Source: Eubacterium sp. An11
Lineage (GTDB): Bacteria > Bacillota > Clostridia > Lachnospirales > Lachnospiraceae
Reading direction: 5' to 3'
DNA: 64,000 bases
Assembly (NCBI RefSeq): GCF_002161065.1
Contig: NZ_NFLV01000010.1
Coordinates: 58,811-122,810, forward strand
The notes beneath the pieces are model-generated. The model was not told the DNA's origin and did not search any database. It worked only from the letters and a program-made list of their open reading frames with translations. Positions within the stretch are counted from its first letter, which is position 1; each line of letters starts with the position of its first letter. Below, piece by piece: positions 51,483 through 61,500 of the stretch. Made by a program: the position numbers and the translations under genes.

Positions 51483-51587
51483 ATGTATGTCTGAAATTTT
51501 GCCGGCGGTAAATAGATTGCCGAGATTTTGCCGGCGCTAAATGAATTTTCGAAACTATGCCGGAGATCACAGGGAGTCTCTCCTGAC

Positions 51588-52577
51588 TCAGGCATCTCCG
51601 GTGGATGACAGATCATAAAGAGACCGGAAGGTGTATCCTTCCTTCTCAAGATTGGTCAATACGGTGTCCAGAGCCTGCGCGTTGGATTCTGATATATTAT
51701 GGATCAGCGGAATGGCCCCCGGGTGTATGTACTTTTCGAACCGTTCGATGACATAGTCTGCGCCCGGCTGGTTGTTCACGTCATAGTCCGGATAGGCAAG
51801 GCTCCAGAACACGGTGGTATACCCCATTTCCCTGGTAATCTGCAGGGTGCGTTCGCTGTATTCTCCTTTTGGCGGCCGGAAGAAAGGATCCATTTCATAT
51901 CCGGTCGCCTCTTTCATGTAATTGGCATTATTGGCAATTTCTTCCCGGATCGTCCTCTCATCGCTCTCGGGCATACAAATATGGTTGGCGGTATGATTTC
52001 CCACCACGTGCCCTTCTTCCTTCATTCTTTTTATCAATTCGGGCTGATCCTCAATGAAATGTTTACATACAAAGAAGGCGGCAGCTGCCTTATGTTTTTT
52101 TAGCACATCCAGAATTCCGGGAGTGTATCCGTTCTCATAGCCGCAGTCAAAGGTCAGAAATACCGGCTTTTCTCCTTCTTTCAAATTTAGTTTTGCATAC
52201 CAGGCGTCATACTTTGTCAGATCGATTTCGTTCTGAACTTCCGGTGTCCGGTGTTCTTCGTTGCGTTTAAACCACCAGGAAGCCATGGTATTCGGCAGGG
52301 TGGAAGGATCCACATATTCGGTGGAAGCCTGACCCTGAGAATGATTGTCAGAGCCGTCTGCGCCGGAAGAGTCCGGGGCGCCGCTTCCTTCTCCGGAAGA
52401 ATTGACAGTTCCCTCACCAGCTTCGCCTCCGGTCTTATCCGCTCCGGCAGCCGGTTCAGAAGTGTTCTGAGAGGAAGAACCTTTCTGACCAGGAAGAAAA
52501 TGGCAGGCGGAGAAAAAGATACAGGTGAAAAAGAATAAAAAAGAAAAACAGAGGAAATATAATATGGAATGTTTCAT
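51588..52577 (-). CDS. Polysaccharide deacetylase lipoprotein, PdaA-like
   Basis: A 329-residue exported NodB-type deacetylase. It has a hydrophobic signal with a lipobox-like FFSAC at about residue 25, then a Ser/Gly/Asp-rich linker to about residue 90. The catalytic domain follows: FLTFDCGYENGY, where TFDCGYE resembles the TFDNGYE form of PdaA rather than TFDDGP; GNHTANH (metal His pair); FRPPKGEYS; and the terminal IPLIHNIS with the last catalytic His. PdaA-type enzymes deacetylate MurNAc during muramic delta-lactam formation in spore cortex, so this fits a spore former. It is lipid-anchored, unlike B. subtilis PdaA. A direct repeat lies downstream. Confidence 0.85.
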   Translation of the reverse strand: MKHSILYFLCFSFLFFFTCIFFSACHFLPGQKGSSSQNTSEPAAGADKTGGEAGEGTVNSSGEGSGAPDSSGADGSDNHSQGQASTEYVDPSTLPNTMASWWFKRNEEHRTPEVQNEIDLTKYDAWYAKLNLKEGEKPVFLTFDCGYENGYTPGILDVLKKHKAAAAFFVCKHFIEDQPELIKRMKEEGHVVGNHTANHICMPESDERTIREEIANNANYMKEATGYEMDPFFRPPKGEYSERTLQITREMGYTTVFWSLAYPDYDVNNQPGADYVIERFEKYIHPGAIPLIHNISESNAQALDTVLTNLEKEGYTFRSLYDLSSTGDA

Positions 52578-52731
52578 AGCGTTTTCCGTATCCTTTCGTC
52601 AATTTTTTATAAAAAATGCATTGGATTTTTAGGAAAATTATACATATTTCAATTTTGACTTTATTTTTTTAAGTGATGTTAGTATAATAGCTTTTGTACT
52701 ACATTACTTTACTAGAATAGGAGAGAAAAGT

Positions 52732-54645
52732 ATGGACAACAAAAATGAGTTCAAGCCTTTTATTCCTGCAGATAAGATTGTGCCGGAGTTCACTGTGACA
52801 TCCGTTGTACTGGGTCTTATTCTTGCGGTGGTATTTGGTGCAGCAAACGCGTATCTGGGACTGCGGGTTGGTATGACAGTATCCGCGTCCATTCCTGCGG
52901 CGGTTATTTCCATGGGTGTTATCCGCGTGATCATGAAAAAAGATTCCATCCTGGAGAACAACATGGTGCAGACCATCGGTTCTGCCGGAGAGTCTCTGGC
53001 AGCCGGAGCAATTTTCACCCTTCCGGCCATCTTCATGTGGGCAGCGGAAGGAAAGACCAATGAACCGGGATTTTTCTCCATCGCTATTGTCGCTTTATGC
53101 GGTGGTATCCTCGGTGTGCTTTTTATGATTCCATTACGTACAGCTTTAATCGTAGAGGAACACGGAACCCTGCCGTATCCGGAAGGAACTGCCTGTGCGG
53201 AGGTACTTCTGGCCGGTGAAGAGGGCGGCGAGAAGTCCAAGGTGGTTTTCGCCGGACTGGGTATCTCAGCTGTTTACAAGTTTATTGCAGACGGACTGAA
53301 ATTATTCCCGAGTGAAGTTAACTTTGATATTTATGCTAAGAATTATACCTGCGGCGTAGGTCTGGATGTTCTTCCTGCCCTGGCTGGTGTCGGCTACATC
53401 TGTGGTCTGAAGATTTCCAGCTATATGTTTGCCGGCGGTATTCTTTCTTACCTGGTACTGATTCCGGCGATTTCCTTCTTTGGAGGGGATGCGTTGTCCT
53501 CAGTGACGGACACAGCGGGCAATGCGATTCCGTTTAATCAGCTGGATCCGTCCAGTATCTGGGGCAGCTACAACCGTTACATCGGAGCCGGAGCCGTGGC
53601 AGCCGGCGGTATCATCAGTCTGATCAAGACATTCCCGACCATGGTGAGAACTTTTGCCAAGGCGATCAAGGGATTCGGAAAACATATGGATACCAACGAG
53701 AGAACCCAGGTGGATATTTCTCTTCGTACCGTATTGATCGGTGTTGTGATCGTGGCCGTTGTTATGTGGCTGGTTCCGGCTATTCCGATCAGCCCGGTGG
53801 GAGCTGTCATCGTGGTCATCTTTGGTTTCTTCTTTGCTACGGTTTCTTCCCGTATGGTTGGTATCGTGGGAAGCAGCAACAACCCGGTGTCCGGTATGGC
53901 CATCGCCACACTGATCATCACTACATTTGTATTTAAGGCAGCCGGTATGACAGGCGTACAGGGTATGGTCGGCGCCATCACAGTCGGCACAGTTATCTGT
54001 ATCATTGCGGCTATTGCCGGTGATACTTCACAGGATTTGAAATGTGGTTACATCGTTGGAGCAACACCGAAGCTTCAGCAGATCGGTGAGATTCTCGGTG
54101 CTGTTGTGGCAGCTTTTGCCATCGGCGGTGTTATGTACCTGCTCAACGCGGCATGGGGATTTGGTTCTGAAATGATTCCTGCTCCGCAGGCGTCTCTTAT
54201 GAAGATGGTTGTGGAAGGCGTTATGGGCGGAACTCTTCCATGGACACTTATTTTCATGGGTGTATTTATTGCCATTGCCGTTGAGGTTCTTGGTATTCCG
54301 GTACTGGCCTTCGCTATCGGACTGTATCTTCCGATCCATCTGAGTGCTCCGATCTTTGTGGGCGGTCTTATTAAATGGTTTATGGAAGAAAAGAGAAAAT
54401 ATGACAATGAAGAGCAGAAACGCCACTGTGTGGAATCCGGTGTGCTTTATTCTGCAGGTATGATTGCCGGTGAAGGTATAGTCGGTATCATTCTTGCCAT
54501 TGTCGCTGTATTCAATCTGAATATCGATATTTCCGGCATTTATGGAGACAGCTTTGCTACAGTAGGAAACTGGGTCGGCATTATCGCATTTGTGCTGCTC
54601 CTTGCCACTTTGTTCTATTTCTGCCGCAAAAAGAAAGCGCAGTAA
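52732..54645 (+). CDS. OPT family oligopeptide transporter
   Basis: A 637-residue membrane protein with about fifteen hydrophobic segments. Signatures of the bacterial OPT family (TIGR00733) include LGLRVGMTVSASIPAAV near residue 40, LPYPEGTACAEVL, SSNNPVSGMAIATL and PAPQASLMKMVVEGV. Substrates are short peptides or possibly metal chelates, moved by a proton gradient. AGGAGAG precedes the ATG and TATAAT is present at 52683-52688. It is followed by a terminator hairpin and then a PqqD-type gene pair and a dipeptidase, so peptide uptake followed by peptide hydrolysis is plausible. Confidence 0.93.
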   Translation: MDNKNEFKPFIPADKIVPEFTVTSVVLGLILAVVFGAANAYLGLRVGMTVSASIPAAVISMGVIRVIMKKDSILENNMVQTIGSAGESLAAGAIFTLPAIFMWAAEGKTNEPGFFSIAIVALCGGILGVLFMIPLRTALIVEEHGTLPYPEGTACAEVLLAGEEGGEKSKVVFAGLGISAVYKFIADGLKLFPSEVNFDIYAKNYTCGVGLDVLPALAGVGYICGLKISSYMFAGGILSYLVLIPAISFFGGDALSSVTDTAGNAIPFNQLDPSSIWGSYNRYIGAGAVAAGGIISLIKTFPTMVRTFAKAIKGFGKHMDTNERTQVDISLRTVLIGVVIVAVVMWLVPAIPISPVGAVIVVIFGFFFATVSSRMVGIVGSSNNPVSGMAIATLIITTFVFKAAGMTGVQGMVGAITVGTVICIIAAIAGDTSQDLKCGYIVGATPKLQQIGEILGAVVAAFAIGGVMYLLNAAWGFGSEMIPAPQASLMKMVVEGVMGGTLPWTLIFMGVFIAIAVEVLGIPVLAFAIGLYLPIHLSAPIFVGGLIKWFMEEKRKYDNEEQKRHCVESGVLYSAGMIAGEGIVGIILAIVAVFNLNIDISGIYGDSFATVGNWVGIIAFVLLLATLFYFCRKKKAQ

Positions 54646-54676
54646 TTGACACATAAAACAGAAGGTACTATGATAA

Positions 54677-54716
54677 GGGGGCATTGCCGCAGATAAATGC
54701 GGCAGTGTCCTTTTCC
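54677..54716 (+). terminator. Intrinsic terminator of the OPT gene
   Basis: GGGGCATTGCCGC pairs with GCGGCAGTGTCC with G-U and one mismatched pair; TTTT follows. Confidence 0.7.
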
Positions 54717-54789
54717 ATATGAAAAGAGTGCTATGTAACGAGGAAAGAGCGTTTGTGTATCTGCCTCAGGCAAAATGAGAAGGAGTATC

Positions 54790-55149
54790 ATGAAGAAAAA
54801 GAAAAAACAGGAGAATTATCTGGACAGAATCCCTGAAATCAACGATAAGAAATGGGAGCTGGATGAGAATGGTCTGGTGGAGGTGACCGTGGAGAACACT
54901 GGTTTTTATAATACCATTGCCCAGAAGTTTTTTAAGCGTCCCCGGTACAGTTTTATCAAGCTGGATAAGTATGGCACCTGCGTCTGGCAGCAGATTGACG
55001 GTAAGAAAACCATTTACGAGATTGGCCAGATTCTGAAAAATACCCACAAAGGTGCAGCTGATCAGCTCTATGAGCGTCTGGCATCTTATTTTAAAATTTT
55101 GGAAAGTAACGGATACGTGGTTTTTCTGAACGGGAGCAGTGATAAATGA
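54790..55149 (+). CDS. PqqD-family protein (orphan RiPP recognition element)
   Basis: A 119-residue protein. The core (residues about 45-115) has YSFIKLDKYGTCVWQQIDGKKTIYEIGQIL, then YERLASYFKILESNGYVVF; this is the PqqD winged-helix/three-strand fold that holds precursor peptides for radical SAM enzymes in RiPP pathways. The N-terminus adds a basic KKKKKQENYLD stretch. There is no radical SAM gene or recognisable precursor in this window. It overlaps the next gene by four bases (ATGA). The ATG at 54790 has AAGGAG upstream; the ATG at 54775 does not. The partnership with a membrane protein instead of a radical SAM enzyme is unusual. Confidence 0.78.
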   Translation: MKKKKKQENYLDRIPEINDKKWELDENGLVEVTVENTGFYNTIAQKFFKRPRYSFIKLDKYGTCVWQQIDGKKTIYEIGQILKNTHKGAADQLYERLASYFKILESNGYVVFLNGSSDK

Positions 55150-55499
55150 AAATCAGTACGATCATTTTGGGAATTATCTTTTTTGCCCTGGTGACCATGC
55201 TCATTTATGGCTGGGGCATCGTGCGGCAGAAGAATCAGTCCGGCGATCTGATGAAGCTTTTATTCAGCAAAGGTCAGGGCCGGGTAAAGAAATATCTGAA
55301 AAAGAACAGCGCCATCACTCTGGGACAGGCGGCAAAGCTTTGTGAAGGGCTGGAAGCCCGGCAGCCTTTTTCTGCCAACAAGGCGGTGGTGAAGGATGCC
55401 AGAGATTTTGCGGATCAGCTTCTTTCCTATATGGTAAAGACAGGACAGGTGGAGAAGCGGGGCGCGGAATATTTCCCGGCTGCCGGCAAAAAGAAATAG
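55146..55499 (+). CDS. Membrane-anchored hypothetical protein partnered with PqqD-like protein
   Basis: A 117-residue protein with a single N-terminal membrane helix (about residues 4-22: STIILGIIFFALVTMLIYGWG). A cytoplasmic domain follows, with VKKYLKKNSAITLGQAAKLCEGLEAR, which reads like a small winged helix, and a basic end AAGKKK. Its start overlaps the PqqD gene stop (ATGA), so the two are translated together. No family is recognised. The small winged-helix part next to a PqqD fold suggests the pair may hold or present a peptide or protein at the membrane; this is inference. Confidence 0.65.
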   Translation: MKISTIILGIIFFALVTMLIYGWGIVRQKNQSGDLMKLLFSKGQGRVKKYLKKNSAITLGQAAKLCEGLEARQPFSANKAVVKDARDFADQLLSYMVKTGQVEKRGAEYFPAAGKKK

Positions 55500-55611
55500 C
55501 CGCCGGAATCCGGGATACATGAAGAAGGTATCAATATGTGGCACCGGCAGAAAATGTATCTGGCAGGCGCCCCATTGACAATAAATATTTGTACAAATAC
55601 AGGAGGACATT

Positions 55612-57063
55612 ATGGGAGTATTATCAGCATTGGAACCTGCAAAGGTATTTCAGTATTTTGAGGAAATCTGTTCCATTCCTCATGGTTCAAGAAATGTGGA
55701 GCAGATCAGTAATTATCTGGTAAACTTTGCAAAAGAGCGAGGTTTAAAATGCCGTCAGGATGAGAAGTTTAACGTAGTTATCTGGAAAGACGGTTCTAAG
55801 GGTTATGAGAATGCAGAACCAGTTATTCTGCAGGGTCATATGGATATGGTGGCAGTAAAGACTGCCGACTGCCCGAAAGATATGGAGAAAGACGGACTGG
55901 ATCTGGAGATCAATGGGGATCTGATTTCCGCCAAAGGCACCTCTCTGGGCGGTGACGACGGTATCGCCGTGGCTTACAGCCTGGCTATTCTCGATGATCC
56001 GGATATGGCGCATCCTCCGATCGAGGCAATCTTCACAGTCGATGAAGAAATCGGTATGCTGGGCGCCGCATACATGGATGTTTCTGACATCAAGGGTCGT
56101 CTGTTCTTAAATATGGACTCTGAGGATGAGGGCATTTTCACAGTAAGTTGTGCCGGCGGCGCGACTGTAACCTGTCATTTCCCATATGAGAGAGAAAATG
56201 TATCCATGACAGCTATGAACATTTCCATCGATGGTTTTTCCGGCGGACATTCCGGCGTAGAGATTGACAAAGGACGTGCCAATGCCAACGTGGTCATGGG
56301 AAGACTTCTTTACGGCGTTATGAACGATATAAGAATCGTCTCCGTCAATGGCGGTGAGAAAGACAATGCCATCGCATTATCCTGCCAGGCGGAGATTGCT
56401 GTTCCGGCTGACAAGGCAGAAGAGGTAAAAAACAAGATTCAGGAAACATTTGCGATTGTGGCAGAAGAATATAAAGTGACAGATCCGAATGCGGCCATTC
56501 ATGTGGAAGCTGACGGTGCGGCACAGAACGCTGATGTGCAGGCGCTCACAGCAAAAGATACCTCCGCAGTGATTCAGGCGCTTCTTCATATGCCGGCAGG
56601 AATTCAGAGAATGAATCCGGAGATTGAAGGTCTGGTTCAGACTTCTCTGAATCTGGGAATCCTTCATACCAACGAGGATTCTGTAGATTTATCTTACGCA
56701 GTGCGCAGCGCCAGCGAGCATGAGAAACAGTTCCTCATTGATAAGATGAACGCTCTCGCCGTTCTTTTGGGTGGTTCCACAGAAATCACCGGCCCGTATC
56801 CGGGATGGGAGTACCGTGCAGATTCCCGTCTCCGTGACGTTCTGGTGGACACTTACCGCGAACTTTATGGCAAAGATCCTGTGGTGGAAGGCATCCATGC
56901 CGGCCTGGAATGCGGCCTCTTCGCTTCTAAGATGGGTGACATCGACGCCGTATCTCTCGGACCGCAGATGGAAGGTATCCACACTGTCAACGAGGTACTG
57001 AGCATTTCCTCCGTACAGCGTACCTGGGAATTGGTGACAAAGGCCCTGGCAGCACTGAAATAA
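55612..57063 (+). CDS. pepD: Aminoacyl-histidine dipeptidase (M20 family)
   Basis: Zinc metallopeptidase cleaving Xaa-His and other dipeptides in the cytosol. The 483-residue protein has the M20C signatures QGHMDMV (metal His/Asp) and GTSLGGDDG (bridging Asp), then DEEIGMLGA (catalytic Glu) and DSEDEG. FSGGHSGVEIDKGRAN is the dimerisation/substrate loop. The C-terminal HAGLECGLF contains the last metal ligand. The length is normal for PepD. AGGAGG lies before the ATG. It is close downstream of the OPT peptide transporter and the PqqD pair. Confidence 0.93.
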   Translation: MGVLSALEPAKVFQYFEEICSIPHGSRNVEQISNYLVNFAKERGLKCRQDEKFNVVIWKDGSKGYENAEPVILQGHMDMVAVKTADCPKDMEKDGLDLEINGDLISAKGTSLGGDDGIAVAYSLAILDDPDMAHPPIEAIFTVDEEIGMLGAAYMDVSDIKGRLFLNMDSEDEGIFTVSCAGGATVTCHFPYERENVSMTAMNISIDGFSGGHSGVEIDKGRANANVVMGRLLYGVMNDIRIVSVNGGEKDNAIALSCQAEIAVPADKAEEVKNKIQETFAIVAEEYKVTDPNAAIHVEADGAAQNADVQALTAKDTSAVIQALLHMPAGIQRMNPEIEGLVQTSLNLGILHTNEDSVDLSYAVRSASEHEKQFLIDKMNALAVLLGGSTEITGPYPGWEYRADSRLRDVLVDTYRELYGKDPVVEGIHAGLECGLFASKMGDIDAVSLGPQMEGIHTVNEVLSISSVQRTWELVTKALAALK

Positions 57064-57178
57064 AGAAACATGCCAGTTTAAATAGCATTCTGAATGAAAC
57101 TGCTCTGGCAGATATCTTCAGGGCGCAGCGGCAGATGCTGCCTTGCTGGCAGCGAATCTGTCAGAGAGGTGAAAATAT

Positions 57179-58405
57179 ATGAAGTATAACATTGCAGAAC
57201 AGGCGCTGGCCTTCGACCGTGTCCTTCCGTGGGAAGGACAGGTGCCTGCCTGTGAGATTCGTCCGGACGGCCGGGCATTTCTTCGTCTGGCGGCGCCGGA
57301 GGCCCGCACCGTTGCTGTGGTCATATCTGACGAGGAATATCCGTGTACCCGCAGGGAAGACGGCGTCTGGGAGATGGAGCTGCCGTTTCAGACCGGGCAC
57401 CATTACGTACAGCTTAAATTGGATGGTGCGGAGGTGCTGACGCCCCTCCTTCCTATCAGCTACGGCTACAGCAGGCCGTACAATTATGTGGAGCTGCCTG
57501 CGACGGCCTATGCCGGAGAAAAGAGAAAAGACAGCCACACAAGAAAAGCGGAATACGCGGAAAGCGGGAGTTCAGACAGTAGTACAGATCCGCGTGCGGA
57601 AGGATGCCCGGAGGTCTCAGGAGATGATTTCTGGCACATAAAAGACGTCCCTCACGGAAGTGTCCGCCGGGAATATTTCTATTCTTCGGTAACCGAAGAG
57701 TGGGAGAGCTGTATTGTGTACACGCCGGCCGATTACGAGAAACAGCCGGATAAAACTTTCCCGGTTCTCTATCTCCAGCACGGCCACGGTGAAAACGAGA
57801 CCAGCTGGACCACCGCCGGCAAAGTACAGTTTATTCTCGATAATCTATTTGCGGAGAAGAAAGCCGTGCCTTTTGCCGTGGTCATGTGCAACGGAATGGT
57901 CCAGACTGTCACCAAAGACGGCCGCCGCATCGTGGACTTCATGCTGCTGGAGAAGCAGCTCCTTACAGACGTCATTCCATTTGTGGAACAGAAACTCCGC
58001 ATCGGTGGCAGTAAAGAACGCCGTGCCATGGCGGGACTCTCCATGGGTTCTCTCCAGACCAGTATCATCGGCTTCAACCATCCGGAATACTTTAGTGCTC
58101 TGGGCATCTTCAGCGGCTTTGTCACCGATATGATGCAGGGTACCGAGCTTGATATGGTGGACCGCGGTCCGGGCAGCAATGAACATCTGCGGATTCTGGA
58201 AGACGCCGATGCCTTCGCCCGCACCTTCCCGGTCTACTTCCGGGCCATCGGCGACGAAGACCCGTACCGGCATTTCTTCGACGCCGACGACAAAATGCTG
58301 GAAGAGCATGGCATCACCCACACCCGCCGCATCTACCACGGTATCCACGACTGGAACGTATGGCGGCAGTGCATCCGGGATTTTGCGCAGCTGATCTTCC
58401 GGTAG
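57179..58405 (+). CDS. Esterase family alpha/beta hydrolase (EstD/Fes type) with N-terminal E-set domain
   Basis: A 408-residue hydrolase. Residues about 1-105 form a beta-rich glycogen-branching-type/E-set domain. A variable Ser/Asp-rich linker (about 120-145) leads to the PF00756 esterase domain: VLYLQHGHGENETSW (oxyanion loop), Ser288 in MAGLSMGSLQTS (nucleophile elbow), and YHGIHDWNVWR with the catalytic His. Similar proteins remove acetyl, feruloyl or siderophore ester groups; many gut Lachnospiraceae forms are xylan or sialate esterase-like. No signal peptide is seen, so it is cytoplasmic. GAGAGG is upstream. A terminator follows. Confidence 0.87.
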   Translation: MKYNIAEQALAFDRVLPWEGQVPACEIRPDGRAFLRLAAPEARTVAVVISDEEYPCTRREDGVWEMELPFQTGHHYVQLKLDGAEVLTPLLPISYGYSRPYNYVELPATAYAGEKRKDSHTRKAEYAESGSSDSSTDPRAEGCPEVSGDDFWHIKDVPHGSVRREYFYSSVTEEWESCIVYTPADYEKQPDKTFPVLYLQHGHGENETSWTTAGKVQFILDNLFAEKKAVPFAVVMCNGMVQTVTKDGRRIVDFMLLEKQLLTDVIPFVEQKLRIGGSKERRAMAGLSMGSLQTSIIGFNHPEYFSALGIFSGFVTDMMQGTELDMVDRGPGSNEHLRILEDADAFARTFPVYFRAIGDEDPYRHFFDADDKMLEEHGITHTRRIYHGIHDWNVWRQCIRDFAQLIFR

Positions 58406-58452
58406 GCGGCGCTTTTGATCATTGAATGGTTGTGAAACAGTGAAAAATATTT

Positions 58453-58516
58453 AAAACGTGTGTCAAAAACAGCCTGTGATTCGTCACAGAAAACAGTTTT
58501 GGCACACGTTTTTTTA
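58453..58516 (+). terminator. Intrinsic terminator of the esterase gene
   Basis: AAAACGTGTG...CAAAA (58453-58468) pairs with TTTTGGCACACGTTTT (58497-58512), and a CTGTGA / TCACAG hairpin sits in the loop. A T run follows. Confidence 0.85.
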
Positions 58517-58585
58517 TGTTATAATATCCATAAATATGTAAGAATTATTTGGCAATATTATAAAAAACAGGGGAGAGGAAGACAC

Positions 58586-61500
58586 ATGAAAAGAGTATTA
58601 TGTTTTATTCTGATATCAATTTTGATTCTGAATACCGCGATTACTCCGGAAATTTCTGCCCGGGCGCATACAGCTGTCGAAGCGATGGCCGGGGGTGGTA
58701 TGCAGGCAGCGGGTAATGGGGGAGATACAGCTGACAACGAGGACAGTGTTACTCGTCCTGCGATTATGAGGCGGGCGGACAGGATTCTCGGATTACAGAA
58801 ATATGATGAATATTTTATCGGTGAGTCAGATGCGGATGAATATAGGAGAAATCTGAATAAAAAGTATCCGGCTTCTTATCTTATAGAGGAAGCGAGGTCG
58901 CGATTGGGATACACAAGCCTGATGTCCGTCATCAATTTTGCCAATAATGAAAATTTTCGTTCACATCCGGAATATTATTATGAGGCGGCATTGATGTCTC
59001 TTCTGTTTGAGCAGATGAACGATCAGAGCTTTTGGGACAGCAGCGAGCAGGAAGTTGACAGAGAGACGATCAATATTGCAAAAAATTTGCTGGGAACAGC
59101 CGTTGGCGCAGAGACAGACGCGCTGGAAGAACTGCAAGAACTGGGTAAAAATGATATTTCTGATACAGACTACCTTAATGCGCTGAAAGGATTGCGGGGG
59201 CTGCAGAATGCAGAAGCAGTACTGTATAAGATTTTTGATTATGCGACAGACGCTCTTGAAGTTGTTCAGTATGCAGAAAGTTTACAGAAAATATTATCTT
59301 TACAGGAAGAAATCGTTGACTTTCTTGAAGAAATGAAAGAGCGTACCAATAATGAGCATCTGAAAACAGCGCTGGATAAGATAGTTGCGGTTTATCGGGA
59401 ACAGCAGGAAAATCCGGATAATGCCATCAATATTGTAGTGGGACTGCAAACGGGAGAGATGGCCATGAGCCGCATTATGCAAAATTCTCTTGATGTACTC
59501 TGGGAAGGATTGTGTGTGATGTTTCCGGAGTTGAGCGTCATAGGACTTGCTCTTAACATTGAAGGTTTTGTTTTGGAACAGGTGTTCAGTCCGGATGCGA
59601 TCAGCGATGCCTACGCGAAGCTGGCGGCCATATGGGAACTGGAAAAAGTGGCAAGAGATACGGTGTATTATCTGGGACTGGAATATAGTCAGAGTTGTGG
59701 AGAAGTAACAGAAGAGAGTGAAAAGCTTGCCGGCGTGTTTAATGCCGGATGGGATTTTTTCACGATTCTGTTGGACGCCGATTGTCAGGCTTCCCTGCTC
59801 TTTGCCAAAGTGACATATAATTCAGGACTTCACGGTTTCCTGCAAAGCTTTTCCGGAGGCGACGACTATAAACAGTATGCCGATCAGGTAAAATCGTATC
59901 AGGATCAGCTCAGCGTCTGGAAAAATGCGATCTGTATGTATATGGAAGGGTTGAAGCCGGAGAATCGTAAGGTGAGCGGCGCCGTATTCCCGGAGTACGA
60001 AGTGGAGTTAGACCCGGGCGAGACGTATACCTTGGATCTGGAAGTGATTCCGGCAGATGCGAAAGATAATTATGTGGATTATGGGATTGTTACGGAGAAT
60101 GATGATTCCGGGGATGAGGACAGCTATGATATGGTGAAGGAGAATAATATTGTCCGCATTGAGGGAAATAAGCTTACTGCCATATCTCACGGAACGGTTC
60201 AGATTGAAGGCATTGCCGGAGATATCAGATCAAGGGATGTTATGACTGTTCATGTTACGTTGGGAGGAATTTCAGAAAACGGACTGATTTTCCGCGTGGA
60301 TGAAAATAATGAGGCCATTATCACAGGATATACAGGTACAGCGTCAAAGGTGGAGATTCCGTCATACATTTCCAATTCCAGAACGGATACGATAGAGACA
60401 ATGTATCCGGTTACAAAAGTGGAGAAATTCACTGGGCAGAGTGGTAAGAATACAACTGTACAGGAGATTGTCCTTCCAGCTTCGGTCAAAGAAATAAAAG
60501 ATTATGCCTTTTATCAATGTACGGCGATGAAGAAAATTAATCTGGAAAATGTAGCGCAGATTGGGGAGTATGCCTTTGGATATTGCAGTTCATTGGAGGA
60601 GGTGGCTTTAAAACAATCAGAGACAGAAGTTACAAGAATAAGAGGTTTTGCCTTTGCTTACTGTTCTTCTTTAAGAAAAATTGATTTATCAAAAATATTG
60701 CTGGCAAATATTCCGGAAGGATTCTGTTATAAATGTACCAGCCTGAAGACGATTCTCTGGCCCCAAAATGTACAAAGGATTCGCTATTGGGCATTTTATG
60801 ACTGCGGATTTGAAGAGCTGGAACTTCCGGATACGGTCGGCTGGCTGGAAGCATCGGCAGTCGCCGAATGTAAGAATTTAAAAATACTTGTACTGCCATA
60901 CAGTATAGTGAAGGTTGATCCGGACCCTCTCAAATTTATCAATGCGGACGATACGGTATATTATGTAGAACAATATTCAGATATCTATCGTCGGCTGGAA
61001 CAGTGGAATAACGCTATGGGGTATGATTTCCACATGGAGTATATAAGATATCTCACCACTCCAAAGCCATCCTACACGGTATCGGTGGGGGAGACGCTGA
61101 CGATCCCCTATCGGAAGAATCCTGTTTTAGCGGGAGAAGTCATTACATTTGCAAGCAGCGATCCGTCTGTGGCGTCAATCACCACAAACGGCGTGCTGAC
61201 TGGAAAAAGACCGGGTACGGTAACTTTATCCTTAAAATCTTCTTACGGACAGACATTTTCCAGCTGTAAGGTGACGGTGACGGCGGCTTCCGGTTCCGGG
61301 GCACAGGGAAATTCCAGTAACGGAGCGTCATCTGCCGCAGGAGGAAATGTAGAGCAGGTAGTCAGAACAGCGAAGACCATTAAAAAGACGAAAAAAACAA
61401 AAAATATTACTGCAGCCACAACAGGGAAAGCGTTGAAATTGAAAGTAAAGTTGACGCCGTCCAACGCGAACGAAAAAATCACCTGGACTTCCAGCAAGCC

